Shown here: piece by piece, positions 7,397 through 13,349 of the stretch | Layout of the letters: every line of letters starts with the position of its first letter | Numbering within the stretch: the stretch's first letter is position 1 | Origin: Anaerolineae bacterium | Lineage (GTDB): Bacteria > Chloroflexota > Anaerolineae > 4572-78 > J111 | DNA length: 13,349 bases | Reading direction: 5' to 3' | NCBI GenBank assembly: GCA_020433785.1 | Contig: JAGRCC010000037.1 | Coordinates: forward strand, 1 to 13,349 | Made by a program: the position numbers and the translations under genes | The notes under the pieces: generated by a model | Told to the model about the DNA's origin: nothing | The model's database searches: none | What the model saw: only the letters and a program-made list of their open reading frames with translations

Positions 7397-8140
7397 TTAA
7401 CCCTTGACGCGATACCAGTATCGGTATATTTCTCTAAATCCTAACTTGGCATATAACTTTAGCGCCGCCTCATTGTTTAGCATCACCTGTAGATAGGCTG
7501 ATCTAGCCCCCCGCTGTATTCCCCAGGCCAATAAGCTGCTTATCAGTTTTTGCCCGAAGCCTTTGCCCCGCTGTGACGTATCGGTCACGATATCAAACAG
7601 GCCAACCCAGTCGCCGTCTCGGACGGCCAACCCGCAGGCCACGGTCGAGTGCTGCTCCCATAGGAGCATATAGTCCGTCTCAGGTACGATATGGGTGAGA
7701 ATAGACCTTAGTGAAGCGATATGATTAGCGCCGACTCCGTTCATACGAACATAGTCCTTCACCCACGCCTCGACCGGGTTTGTCCATTCCAATCGGTCAG
7801 GAAATGATTCAAAGATGCCCGAGTCGAGATCGAGTGTTTGAACGCTGGTCAGCGCTTCCTGTTTATACCCGGCCTCAGCCAAAATCTCATCTAAATTAGT
7901 GGGCTGGACAAAGGGCGTAATTTTGAACACACACGGCAGTTGCCGGTCGCGGTAAACTTTCTCGCAAAATTTAATCTTGTGTTCAGTATTCTCGCTACCG
8001 GCGTAAATAGGATTGACCGAGTTGGCCCGGCGCGTATAGCCATCGGCAAAACGCAACAGCCAGCCGTCAAATACCATCTGACGGCTGGCCGGCCAGGCAT
8101 TGAGCGATGCTTCTTCGACCCGTTTGGCAAACCCCATCAT
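7397..8140 (-). CDS. GNAT-family N-acetyltransferase (Rv0428c/cg3035-like)
   Basis: The product is 247 residues. The C-terminal half is a GNAT domain: residues 180-189 form the beta-4 strand, QRGKGFG (190-196) is the acetyl-CoA pyrophosphate loop (motif A), and LNNEAALKLYAKLGF (221-235) is motif B. The N-terminal half (AWPASRQMVFDGWLLRFADG, then TRRANSVNP) matches, from memory, the N-terminal region of the Rv0428c/cg3035 type of GNAT proteins. Such enzymes transfer acetyl groups from acetyl-CoA to an amine; the substrate is not known. The ATG at 8140 overlaps the stop of the upstream transferase gene by 4 bp (ATGA), so translation is probably coupled. A second ATG follows immediately at 8137; AAAGGG about 10 nt upstream serves either. 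It is the last gene of the crcB operon and ends at a strong terminator. Confidence 0.87.
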   Translation of the reverse strand: MMGFAKRVEEASLNAWPASRQMVFDGWLLRFADGYTRRANSVNPIYAGSENTEHKIKFCEKVYRDRQLPCVFKITPFVQPTNLDEILAEAGYKQEALTSVQTLDLDSGIFESFPDRLEWTNPVEAWVKDYVRMNGVGANHIASLRSILTHIVPETDYMLLWEQHSTVACGLAVRDGDWVGLFDIVTDTSQRGKGFGQKLISSLLAWGIQRGARSAYLQVMLNNEAALKLYAKLGFREIYRYWYRVKG

Positions 8141-9219
8141 CGAGTTTGCCCTTTCAGCTTGCGGAGTAACGACCGGGCTTGGGGTAAAGTTTGGGTGAAC
8201 GTTCGGTATAGCCGAGGGCGCACTGGGTAATCATACGCGCCGATGCCCTGCCTTACCTCGCCGCCAAAACCCCGTTTGAAGCGATAGACGCCCCACATAT
8301 CGTCACCTTCGTCAAAGACATCCGGCGCGCCCCACATATCGTATTGGCTACAGTCTCTAGCTTTGGCGCGACAAATAGCTGTCCATTGAAGCAAATGATT
8401 GGGCATCGACTTCCGATGCTGTTCGGTCGAGGCGCCATACATATACCAGGCGCTGTCCCCCAGAAAGAACAAGATCATCCCTGCCACCACCTCGCTTTCT
8501 ACTGAGGCCAGCAGCAGCTCGGCCTGATCGACTGCCATGAAACGCTGCCAGGCGTCCATGTAGTAGGCTTCGGGTCGAATTAAAAAGCCATCACGACGAG
8601 CGGTCTCCGCGTACATCCGGAAGAAGGCCGGCAGGTCGGCTGGAGCGCCGATATTGACCTCAACACCGCTGCGCTGCGCCAGCCGGATATTGTAGCGCCA
8701 CTTACTTTTCATTCGGGCCAGCATCTCGTCTGGATCGGGCCGGACATCGATCAAAACCGTATTGCGAAACTGAATCTGTTCGGGGGAAAAATGCCAGCCG
8801 CGCCGGTCGAGCAAATTCAAAATGATCTGCCCCAGCGGGTCAAGCGGCTTATCGACCGCCGGTTCGCCCCATTGCCGCGGCACATCGGGATCGATTTTGA
8901 TAAACAGGGCGCTGTGGGCGGCGGCGTACTGCTCTAGATCGTTGAAAACGCAGGCCGCTAACTCCGTGTCGGCGTAATCAAGCGCCGGACCTTTGGTGAC
9001 GTACATGAATCGCCAGGGGGTGGGCGGCATTGGCCGCGTTAATACCTGGGCTGCCGCCACAGGCCGATCGGCTCGATGCCATAACAGCCGCGCCGCCGAC
9101 CAGCCCCAGCGGCTTTTGAACTCGCCCCACTCCCAGCTTTGCAGGGTGTGGGCGTAGGGTATCTCTGCCAAACTTTGATCCCACTCGGTTGATGACTGAA
9201 TAAACTGCCAGTTAGCCAT
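8137..9219 (-). CDS. FemAB/FemX-family peptidyl aminoacyltransferase
   Basis: The product is 360 residues, the usual length of FemABX proteins, which use aminoacyl-tRNA to add amino acids to the stem peptide of peptidoglycan precursors; some relatives have other acceptors. Family marks visible: QSWEWGEFKSRWGW (27-40), FRNTVLID (151-158), MKSKWRYNIRLAQRSGV (170-186), RDGFLIRPEAYY (209-220), and near the end FKRGFGGEVRQGIGAYDYP (314-332). No membrane segment or signal, so cytoplasmic. The ATG at 9219 overlaps the upstream TGA by one base (TGATG); a TTG one codon earlier (9222) is a possible alternative start. Its neighbours are a DUF190/CBS protein and a GNAT enzyme, not murein genes, so the acceptor is uncertain. 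FemAB proteins are themselves double GNAT folds. Confidence 0.9.
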   Translation of the reverse strand: MANWQFIQSSTEWDQSLAEIPYAHTLQSWEWGEFKSRWGWSAARLLWHRADRPVAAAQVLTRPMPPTPWRFMYVTKGPALDYADTELAACVFNDLEQYAAAHSALFIKIDPDVPRQWGEPAVDKPLDPLGQIILNLLDRRGWHFSPEQIQFRNTVLIDVRPDPDEMLARMKSKWRYNIRLAQRSGVEVNIGAPADLPAFFRMYAETARRDGFLIRPEAYYMDAWQRFMAVDQAELLLASVESEVVAGMILFFLGDSAWYMYGASTEQHRKSMPNHLLQWTAICRAKARDCSQYDMWGAPDVFDEGDDMWGVYRFKRGFGGEVRQGIGAYDYPVRPRLYRTFTQTLPQARSLLRKLKGQTR

Positions 9220-10508
9220 CAAGCCGGTAGCCCCAGACCGGCGGTTCGGCCAATCGCCTGGAAAATACCACCCCTGCCGACCAGCCCGGCCAATTTACCC
9301 TGCTCGTCCACCACCGGTAATCGTTTGATCCCATTTTCAACCAGTAGGCCTAAGGCATCCCGCAGCGACGTGTCGAGCGTAACGGTGATGACCGGGGTGG
9401 TCATAATTTCTGCGGCGGTGCGCTGCCGGAGATGAAAGCTGTCTGCTATTTTTATGGGCAGTTGATGGGTCAGCGCCTGGATAACATCACTGCGCTCCAT
9501 AGCGGTGGCCTGGCGGATTAAGTCGCCGTCGGTGATAATTCCCACCACCTGCTGGGCTTGATCGATAATAACCACACGCCGCTGCAAACTGGTGACCATC
9601 AACTCGACGATTTCAACCAGCGGCGCATTAGTTAACACTGTCGGCACATGGGTGACCATAATGTCCCGCACCCGATTGTGTACGCCGGGCGGCGGGCTGG
9701 GTCGAGCCGGCTGATCGACCGGCGGCTGGGAAAAGGCCCGCAGCACATCGACTCGGCTAATGATGCCTTGCAGTTTTTGAGCCTCATCGACGACCGGCAG
9801 CCGTTTAATCCCATGCGTCAGCATTAGATCGATGGCCTGGGCGACGGGTGTATCGCCGGTCACCGTAATTGGGTCGTGGGTCATAATTTGGGCCACAGTT
9901 TGATCAATTCGGCGCAGGCGATGAAGTTCGGTGGACATTTCGTCGGCCGTTAGTTCGTGCTGGGCGCTAAGCGACAGCAGTTCGATTTTCTTGTGAATAT
10001 CGCCCTCAGTCACAATGCCAACCACTCGATTCGCATCATCGACCACCGGCAGCGCTTTGTAAACCTTGTCCAGCAGCAGTTCCACCACATCGAGCAGGGG
10101 TTTCGTAACGTTCACGCTTTGAACTTCTCGACTCATCACATCCTGCACCGGAACGCTGCCAGGCACCTGGCGCAAGGCGCGATGGCCATAGGCTACCACT
10201 TCAATGGCTTCCAGGGTGATTAACCCCTCGCTAACCATAGTCTGGATTTGGGGTAGCACCCGCTCAATGCGTCTGGGATTATCAATCCACTCGATAATCA
10301 GGGGCAAATCAGACGACAGCGCCACCAAACTCGCCGAACGAATGCGGCTGTGCGCCCCAAAACCGGTTAACGCCCGGTAAACCGTGGCGCCGCCGCAGTC
10401 CTCTTCTTTGAGCTTTTGCAGAATGGCCGCATGCAGCGGCTTGTGACCCCATTTGTCGCTCTCACCGATATAAATGGTTACTTTTTGGGCCGGACCTTTA
10501 ATTTGCAT
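9219..10508 (-). CDS. DUF190 protein with four CBS domains
   Basis: The product is 429 residues. Residues about 6-108 are a DUF190 domain (VTIYIGESDKWGHKPLHAAI, then GATVYRALTGFG and PLIIEWID), a small PII-like fold often encoded next to fluoride channels. Four CBS domains follow at about 120-180, 204-262, 278-335 and 363-420, each with a DVM/IM-type start and an LPVVDE or VVIID core, separated by a Pro-rich linker at 262-275. CBS pairs usually bind adenine nucleotides, so the protein may sense energy state or a nucleotide second messenger. The first three domains end with the ribose-binding Asp (EGD, RVD, DGD); the fourth has Gly414 there. No membrane segment. GGAGG lies 7 nt before the ATG at 10508, inside the end of crcB, with a 3-bp gap. 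Inferred role: regulator or partner of the fluoride channel. Confidence 0.9.
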   Translation of the reverse strand: MQIKGPAQKVTIYIGESDKWGHKPLHAAILQKLKEEDCGGATVYRALTGFGAHSRIRSASLVALSSDLPLIIEWIDNPRRIERVLPQIQTMVSEGLITLEAIEVVAYGHRALRQVPGSVPVQDVMSREVQSVNVTKPLLDVVELLLDKVYKALPVVDDANRVVGIVTEGDIHKKIELLSLSAQHELTADEMSTELHRLRRIDQTVAQIMTHDPITVTGDTPVAQAIDLMLTHGIKRLPVVDEAQKLQGIISRVDVLRAFSQPPVDQPARPSPPPGVHNRVRDIMVTHVPTVLTNAPLVEIVELMVTSLQRRVVIIDQAQQVVGIITDGDLIRQATAMERSDVIQALTHQLPIKIADSFHLRQRTAAEIMTTPVITVTLDTSLRDALGLLVENGIKRLPVVDEQGKLAGLVGRGGIFQAIGRTAGLGLPA

Positions 10509-10511
10509 ACA

Positions 10512-10904
10512 TCAACCTCCATAAATCGGCCTCTGGATGAGTTGGGCGACCACAACGCCCAGGATCACGCCAATCATTCCCAAAACCGTGTTACCAAGAA
10601 AGTTAAGGCTGGCGGCCCACCAGCCGCTGCCTCTCAGCAACGTGAACGTTTCAAAGCTAAAGGAAGAAAAGGTGGTGAAGCCTCCCAGAAAGCCGACCGC
10701 CACAAATAGCCTAAACTCCGGTGAAACCAGGAACCGTTCGGTAATCAGGGTCAAAAAGAGGGCAATGATGAAACTCCCGCTCACATTGGCGATCATTGTG
10801 CCATACGGAAAATCCGCTCCCCAACGGGCCGCGGCCCACTGCTGAACTAAAAAGCGAGCATTCGCGCCCAAGAATCCGCCCAGTCCAATCCACAGATATT
10901 TCAC
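10512..10904 (-). CDS. crcB: Fluoride ion channel CrcB/Fluc
   Basis: A small four-helix membrane protein that exports fluoride as a dual-topology dimer. With the GTG start at 10904 it is 130 residues and begins MKYLWIGLGGFLGANAR, typical of the family. Other marks: YGTMIANVSGSF (34-45) with the conserved Asn, and GFLGGFTTFSSFSFE (71-85) with the TTFS break and the phenylalanines that line the pore. I chose GTG because a strong GGAGGAG (10920-10914) lies 9 nt before it. The ATG-ATG pair upstream (10925/10922) has no ribosome site and would place the Shine-Dalgarno inside the coding region, adding 7 residues. It is the first gene of a minus-strand operon with DUF190/CBS, FemAB and GNAT genes. 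I saw no fluoride riboswitch in its short leader; control may be constitutive. Confidence 0.93.
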   Translation of the reverse strand: MKYLWIGLGGFLGANARFLVQQWAAARWGADFPYGTMIANVSGSFIIALFLTLITERFLVSPEFRLFVAVGFLGGFTTFSSFSFETFTLLRGSGWWAASLNFLGNTVLGMIGVILGVVVAQLIQRPIYGG

Positions 10905-10913
10905 GTTGCCGTA

Positions 10914-10920
10914 CTCCTCC
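10914..10920 (-). promoter_or_regulatory. Ribosome binding site that sets the crcB start
   Basis: GGAGGAG on the minus strand, 9 nt before the GTG at 10904. It lies inside the reading frame opened by the upstream ATG codons, which favours the GTG as the true start. Confidence 0.8.
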
Positions 10921-10938
10921 ATCATAGATTTAAGTCAT

Positions 10939-10967
10939 ACTATAGGTGGGCAATCAGTTTGCGTCAA
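10939..10967 (-). promoter_or_regulatory. Sigma-70-type promoter of the crcB operon
   Basis: Minus strand: TTGACG (10967-10962), 17-bp spacer, TATAGT (10944-10939). Transcription would start near 10932, giving a leader of about 28 nt to the GTG, too short to hold a fluoride riboswitch. Confidence 0.8.
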
Positions 10968-11203
10968 TTTTTTTGCTTCGTACTATAAATACATCCTGCA
11001 GAGAATTCGACCGGGGAACGACGCCGGAATGCAACTATACCGGAGCGATAAAGCTCGCTTTGTCATTCAGATAGGAGCAAAGTAAACTTTGATGCTCCAA
11101 GTCCTTTACTTTAGAGAATCAAACAGTCTCTCCTGAGACAATATCAACAATGAAAATATCTGACTACCGACATCTGACGACTGTATTTTTATAGGGGGAA
11201 CTT
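10968..11203. other. Divergent intergenic region rich in small hairpins
   Basis: Between the crcB promoter and the oxidoreductase gene. Hairpins: GAGC/GCTC near 11043-11056, GGAGCAAAGT paired with ACTTT-GAT-GCTCC (11074-11098, one 3-nt bulge), and GTCTC-TCCT-GAGAC (11126-11139). A weak plus-strand promoter-like match, TTGATG (11089-11094) with TAGAGA (11112-11117, 17-bp spacer), overlaps the second hairpin. GGGGG (11194-11198) is the ribosome site of the next gene. No gene or known riboswitch recognised. Confidence 0.5.
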
Positions 11204-12187
11204 ATGAAAGCCATTATTGTCCAAAAAGAAAAAGACGGTTACCCACTCGTCTGGCAAGAGGTTGAATCACCTAGTTATGAACCTGATGAAGTGCTGGTCG
11301 ATATCTACGCTTCGGCGCTTAACCGGGCCGATTTGAGCCAGCGCCAGGGCAAGTATCCGCCCCCGCCAGGCGCCTCCGATATTATGGGCCTGGAAATGGC
11401 TGGGGCGATTGCTGCAGTTGGGGATGACGTGGTCGGCTGGCAGGTCGGCGACCGGGTGTGCGCTCTACTGCCGGGCGGCGGTTATGCCGAGCAGGTCAAT
11501 GTGCCGGCCGATATGCTCATGCCCATCCCCGACCATTGGTCTTTTGAGCAAGCGGCGGCCCTGCCGGAAGTGTTTTACACGGCTTACCTGAATCTATTTA
11601 TCGAGGGCAACCTCAAATCGGGTGAGACGGTTTTGATTCATGGGGGAGCCAGCGGGGTTGGTACGGCCGGGATTCAGTTGGCCCACCAAGCCGGTTGTCG
11701 CGTTTTCATCACGGCCGGATCGGATGAGAAGATCGCTGCTTGCCGCGATCTGGGCGCGGAGTTAACCATTAATTATAAACAGGATGATTTTGTCGAACGC
11801 ATTCAAGCCTACACCCACAATGAAGGCGTCGATTTGATTCTAGACATGGTCGGCGCCGACTATTTTGACCGTAACCTTAATTTGTTGAAACCGTATGGCC
11901 GGCTTGTTTTTATTTCCACCCTCAGCGGTGCAAAAACGGAATTGGATATCAGAAAACTGATGGGCAAACGGCTGCGCCTGATCGGCTCAGTACTGCGAGC
12001 GCGGCCGCCGGCTGAAAAAGTCTCTATTAAAAATCGCTTCTTGGCCCAGTTCTGGCCATTGCTGTTAGACGGTTCGATCAAACCGATCATCGACGCTGTT
12101 TATCCGATTGAAAAGACGGAAGAGGCTCACCAATATATGGCCGAGAATAAAAATGTCGGCAAGATTATTTTGAAGGTTCGCGGCTAA
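11204..12187 (+). CDS. NAD(P)H:quinone oxidoreductase, PIG3/QOR type (zinc-free MDR family)
   Basis: The 327-residue protein has the standard length for this family. Residues 1-125 are the GroES-like catalytic domain, with ALNRADLSQRQGKYPPPPGA (38-57), the PIG3 subgroup signature, GLEMAGAI (62-69) and VGDRVCALL (81-89). PEVFYTAYLNLF (121-132) joins to the Rossmann domain, where HGGASGVGTAGIQLA (146-160) binds the NAD(P)H phosphates and YGRLVFI (231-237) and NVGKIILK (317-324) follow. The zinc-ligand Cys/His pattern of alcohol dehydrogenases is absent. It reduces quinones or related enones with NADPH in the cytoplasm; the natural substrate cannot be read from the sequence. GGGGG lies 5 nt before the ATG. 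It is a single-gene unit, divergent from crcB and convergent with the lipoprotein gene. Confidence 0.93.
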   Translation: MKAIIVQKEKDGYPLVWQEVESPSYEPDEVLVDIYASALNRADLSQRQGKYPPPPGASDIMGLEMAGAIAAVGDDVVGWQVGDRVCALLPGGGYAEQVNVPADMLMPIPDHWSFEQAAALPEVFYTAYLNLFIEGNLKSGETVLIHGGASGVGTAGIQLAHQAGCRVFITAGSDEKIAACRDLGAELTINYKQDDFVERIQAYTHNEGVDLILDMVGADYFDRNLNLLKPYGRLVFISTLSGAKTELDIRKLMGKRLRLIGSVLRARPPAEKVSIKNRFLAQFWPLLLDGSIKPIIDAVYPIEKTEEAHQYMAENKNVGKIILKVRG

Positions 12188-12201
12188 AAAGCAACGTTTA
12201 T

Positions 12202-12312
12202 GCCAAAAAAGATAACAGTCACTTTAACCCGATAGACGGTCGAATTAAGCCAAACGATCACTAATTCTCGGGCCGGAAGTGACTGTCATCTTAAAGATCG
12301 GCTTTTTGGGCT
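12202..12312. terminator. Long imperfect palindrome between convergent genes, probable bidirectional terminator
   Basis: GATAACAGTCACTT (12211-12224) faces AAGTGACTGTCATC (12277-12290): 14 bp with one mismatch and a 52-nt loop that holds a further CCCGA/TCGGG stem (12228-12232, 12268-12272). Flanking GCCAAAAAA (12202-12210) and TTTTTGGGC (12303-12311) extend the symmetry and supply A/T tails. It is the only structured element between the two facing gene ends. Confidence 0.55.
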
Positions 12313-12321
12313 TTAAACAGC

Positions 12322-13125
12322 CTATGGCTGTTCCCCCTCATCCTCCTCATCAGAGCCTGGCACATACGACGGATCGCAGTCGGCAATGCGACCGGCGGCT
12401 CCGATTTTACTGGTCCAGATCATGTCGCCGCTGGTAAAGAAGGCCAGGGCCTCTTGTTGAGAAAAGCTTCGGTAAATTTGGCCGTCGGGAGCGGTGAAAT
12501 TGCCGCCCGTTTGTTGCGGCACGAAAGTGGTTGTGCCATCCGGCTCAATCTTGAAGAGGCCGTTAGCGCCCCACAATGAAAAATCACCATCATTCGGCCC
12601 AACGTAAATGGCGTCGTCCGCCGTAGCGGTAATGGACGAAGTTTGCGCGCCTGTGAGCCCTTGGCCCTGGCTGACGCAAACAAACTCATCGCGGCCCAGT
12701 GCGGTATTGTAGGTATGTTGCACAAACGCCACCTGGTTTAACACTTCTTTAACTAGCGGGTGAGTGGGGTCGGCGGTAGGTTCGGGAGTGGGGGTCGGCG
12801 TCACCTGAACTTCGACCACTTTTTCAACCTCAACCGTTTGAATTACCGCCACTTCTTTCTCAACCTCGACGGGAACTTCTACGGTTTCAACCACAACGAC
12901 TTCTTTCTCAACTTCGACTGTCACGACTTTTTCTACCAGCACTTCCTGGGTGACAACTTTTTCCACTTCTTTCTCCACTTCCTTTTCCACTTCGACCTCA
13001 ACCGTTTCAACCACCACCACCGTTTCGACAATGGTTTCCGGGGTAGGGGGTGCGCTACCGCAAGCCGTCATTATGGCCAGGATCATAAAAATATTGACAA
13101 TTACCACCGCGTTTTTTAGCGTCAT
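12322..13125 (-). CDS. Lipoprotein with long Val/Glu/Lys repeat linker and unrecognised C-terminal domain
   Basis: The product is 267 residues. A lipoprotein signal (hydrophobic 7-19) ends in the lipobox-like IMTAC with Cys22, so the protein should be lipid-anchored outside the cytoplasmic membrane. Residues about 30-108 are almost only Val, Glu, Lys and Thr in units such as VEKEVEKEVEKVV and VVVVETVEVPVEVEKEV. That linker type is familiar from Chloroflexota substrate-binding lipoproteins. A Thr/Pro stalk (109-120) leads to a domain of about 145 residues that I cannot assign; it holds two cysteines (150 and 250) that could form a disulfide, and ends in an acidic tail (EEDEGEQP). It is too small for an ABC solute-binding domain, and no transporter genes are adjacent. 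GGAGAAGGG (13140-13132) precedes the ATG by 6 nt. Confidence 0.85.
   Translation of the reverse strand: MTLKNAVVIVNIFMILAIMTACGSAPPTPETIVETVVVVETVEVEVEKEVEKEVEKVVTQEVLVEKVVTVEVEKEVVVVETVEVPVEVEKEVAVIQTVEVEKVVEVQVTPTPTPEPTADPTHPLVKEVLNQVAFVQHTYNTALGRDEFVCVSQGQGLTGAQTSSITATADDAIYVGPNDGDFSLWGANGLFKIEPDGTTTFVPQQTGGNFTAPDGQIYRSFSQQEALAFFTSGDMIWTSKIGAAGRIADCDPSYVPGSDEEDEGEQP
12805..13035 (-). repeat. Degenerate tandem repeat encoding the Val/Glu-rich linker
   Basis: On the plus strand the tract is built of variants of ACTTCTTTCTCAAC, CTTCGAC and GTTTCAACCAC in irregular order, with strong pyrimidine bias. Each block encodes VEKEV or VVETVEV. It is likely to change length by slippage or recombination. 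Confidence 0.6.
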
Positions 13126-13349
13126 ATAATGCCCTTCTCCCTTTTATCGCCCTTGCTGAATTTAGCCTTCTATCAGTAAAACGACTGTCTGAGATCAATT
13201 GTTACGAAGTTATCGCCTCACGCCGCATCGATTGGATCTTAAATTTTTAGAAAAATTATCGGTTAATGTGACTTTCAGGTGGTAGAGTTCGTTAATGAAA
13301 CACGTTTATAATAGGGAACGAAAAAATGCAAGGTTTTTGCAACTTTTAT
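13126..13349. other. Right-edge intergenic region with a TATAAT box and a small inverted repeat
   Basis: No clear gene. TATAAT at 13307-13312 (plus) is a perfect -10 but lacks a good -35 at 16-18 bp. TGCAA (13327-13331) and TTGCA (13337-13341) form a small inverted repeat just downstream, as an operator might. A plus-strand ATG at 13326 opens a frame that reaches the edge after 8 codons, too few to judge. AATTTTT-AG-AAAAATT near 13240-13256 is a further AT palindrome. Confidence 0.35.

Noticed and set aside
10926..11203. Fluoride riboswitch ahead of crcB
   Set aside because: The predicted crcB leader is only about 28 nt and the conserved core of the riboswitch was not seen on either strand.
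12805..13035. Possible CRISPR-like or tandem repeat array
   Set aside because: Units are irregular in length and lie wholly in frame within a lipoprotein gene; they encode the Val/Glu/Lys linker.
13210..13222. Sequence resembling one arm of loxP (ATAACTTCGTA on the minus strand)
   Set aside because: Only one arm, with no inverted partner at the required 8-bp spacing; a chance match in AT-rich DNA.

Overview
The window looks like chromosomal DNA of a Chloroflexota bacterium, probably from the Anaerolineae/Caldilineae side. This is an inference. It rests on a lipoprotein with a long Val-Glu-Lys (VEKEVE-type) linker of the kind common in Chloroflexota secreted lipoproteins, a DUF11 surface protein with an LPETG anchor, a tryptophan T-box, a fused TrpG-TrpD, and mixed GC content with AT-rich, repeat-bearing intergenic DNA. 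No rRNA or tRNA gene is present to settle the taxonomy.

Left part (1-3944, minus strand): a tryptophan biosynthesis operon. Reading right to left there is a strong promoter (3916-3944), a tryptophan-specific T-box leader (about 3464-3909, specifier UGG, terminator at 3464-3522), trpE (1783-3279), and trpG fused in frame to trpD (1652 to beyond the left edge). Uncharged tRNA-Trp should allow read-through into trpE-trpGD, which together convert chorismate to anthranilate and then to phosphoribosyl-anthranilate. Short 7-nt-type repeats sit between the two genes and inside the leader, and a large inverted repeat sits between the T-box terminator and trpE.

Middle (3945-7395): a gene-free stretch of about 700 bp carries a plausible promoter and hairpins, but no convincing gene. 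It leads into a plus-strand gene for a secreted, wall-anchored DUF11 repeat protein (4664-7351). That gene ends at a perfect 13-bp hairpin that can stop transcription from both sides.

Next block (7397-10967, minus strand): a tight four-gene operon with its own good promoter. It holds crcB (fluoride channel), a DUF190 protein with four CBS domains, a FemAB-type aminoacyltransferase and a GNAT acetyltransferase. The genes are 3 bp apart or overlap by 1-4 bp. The crcB-DUF190 pairing fits known fluoride-resistance neighbourhoods; the reason for coupling it to a cell-wall-type transferase and an acetyltransferase is not evident.

Right part (10968-13349): a hairpin-rich 280-bp divergent intergenic region, a PIG3/QOR-type quinone oxidoreductase (plus strand), a long imperfect palindrome between convergent genes, and the Val-Glu-rich lipoprotein (minus strand). 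The last 220 bp hold no clear gene.
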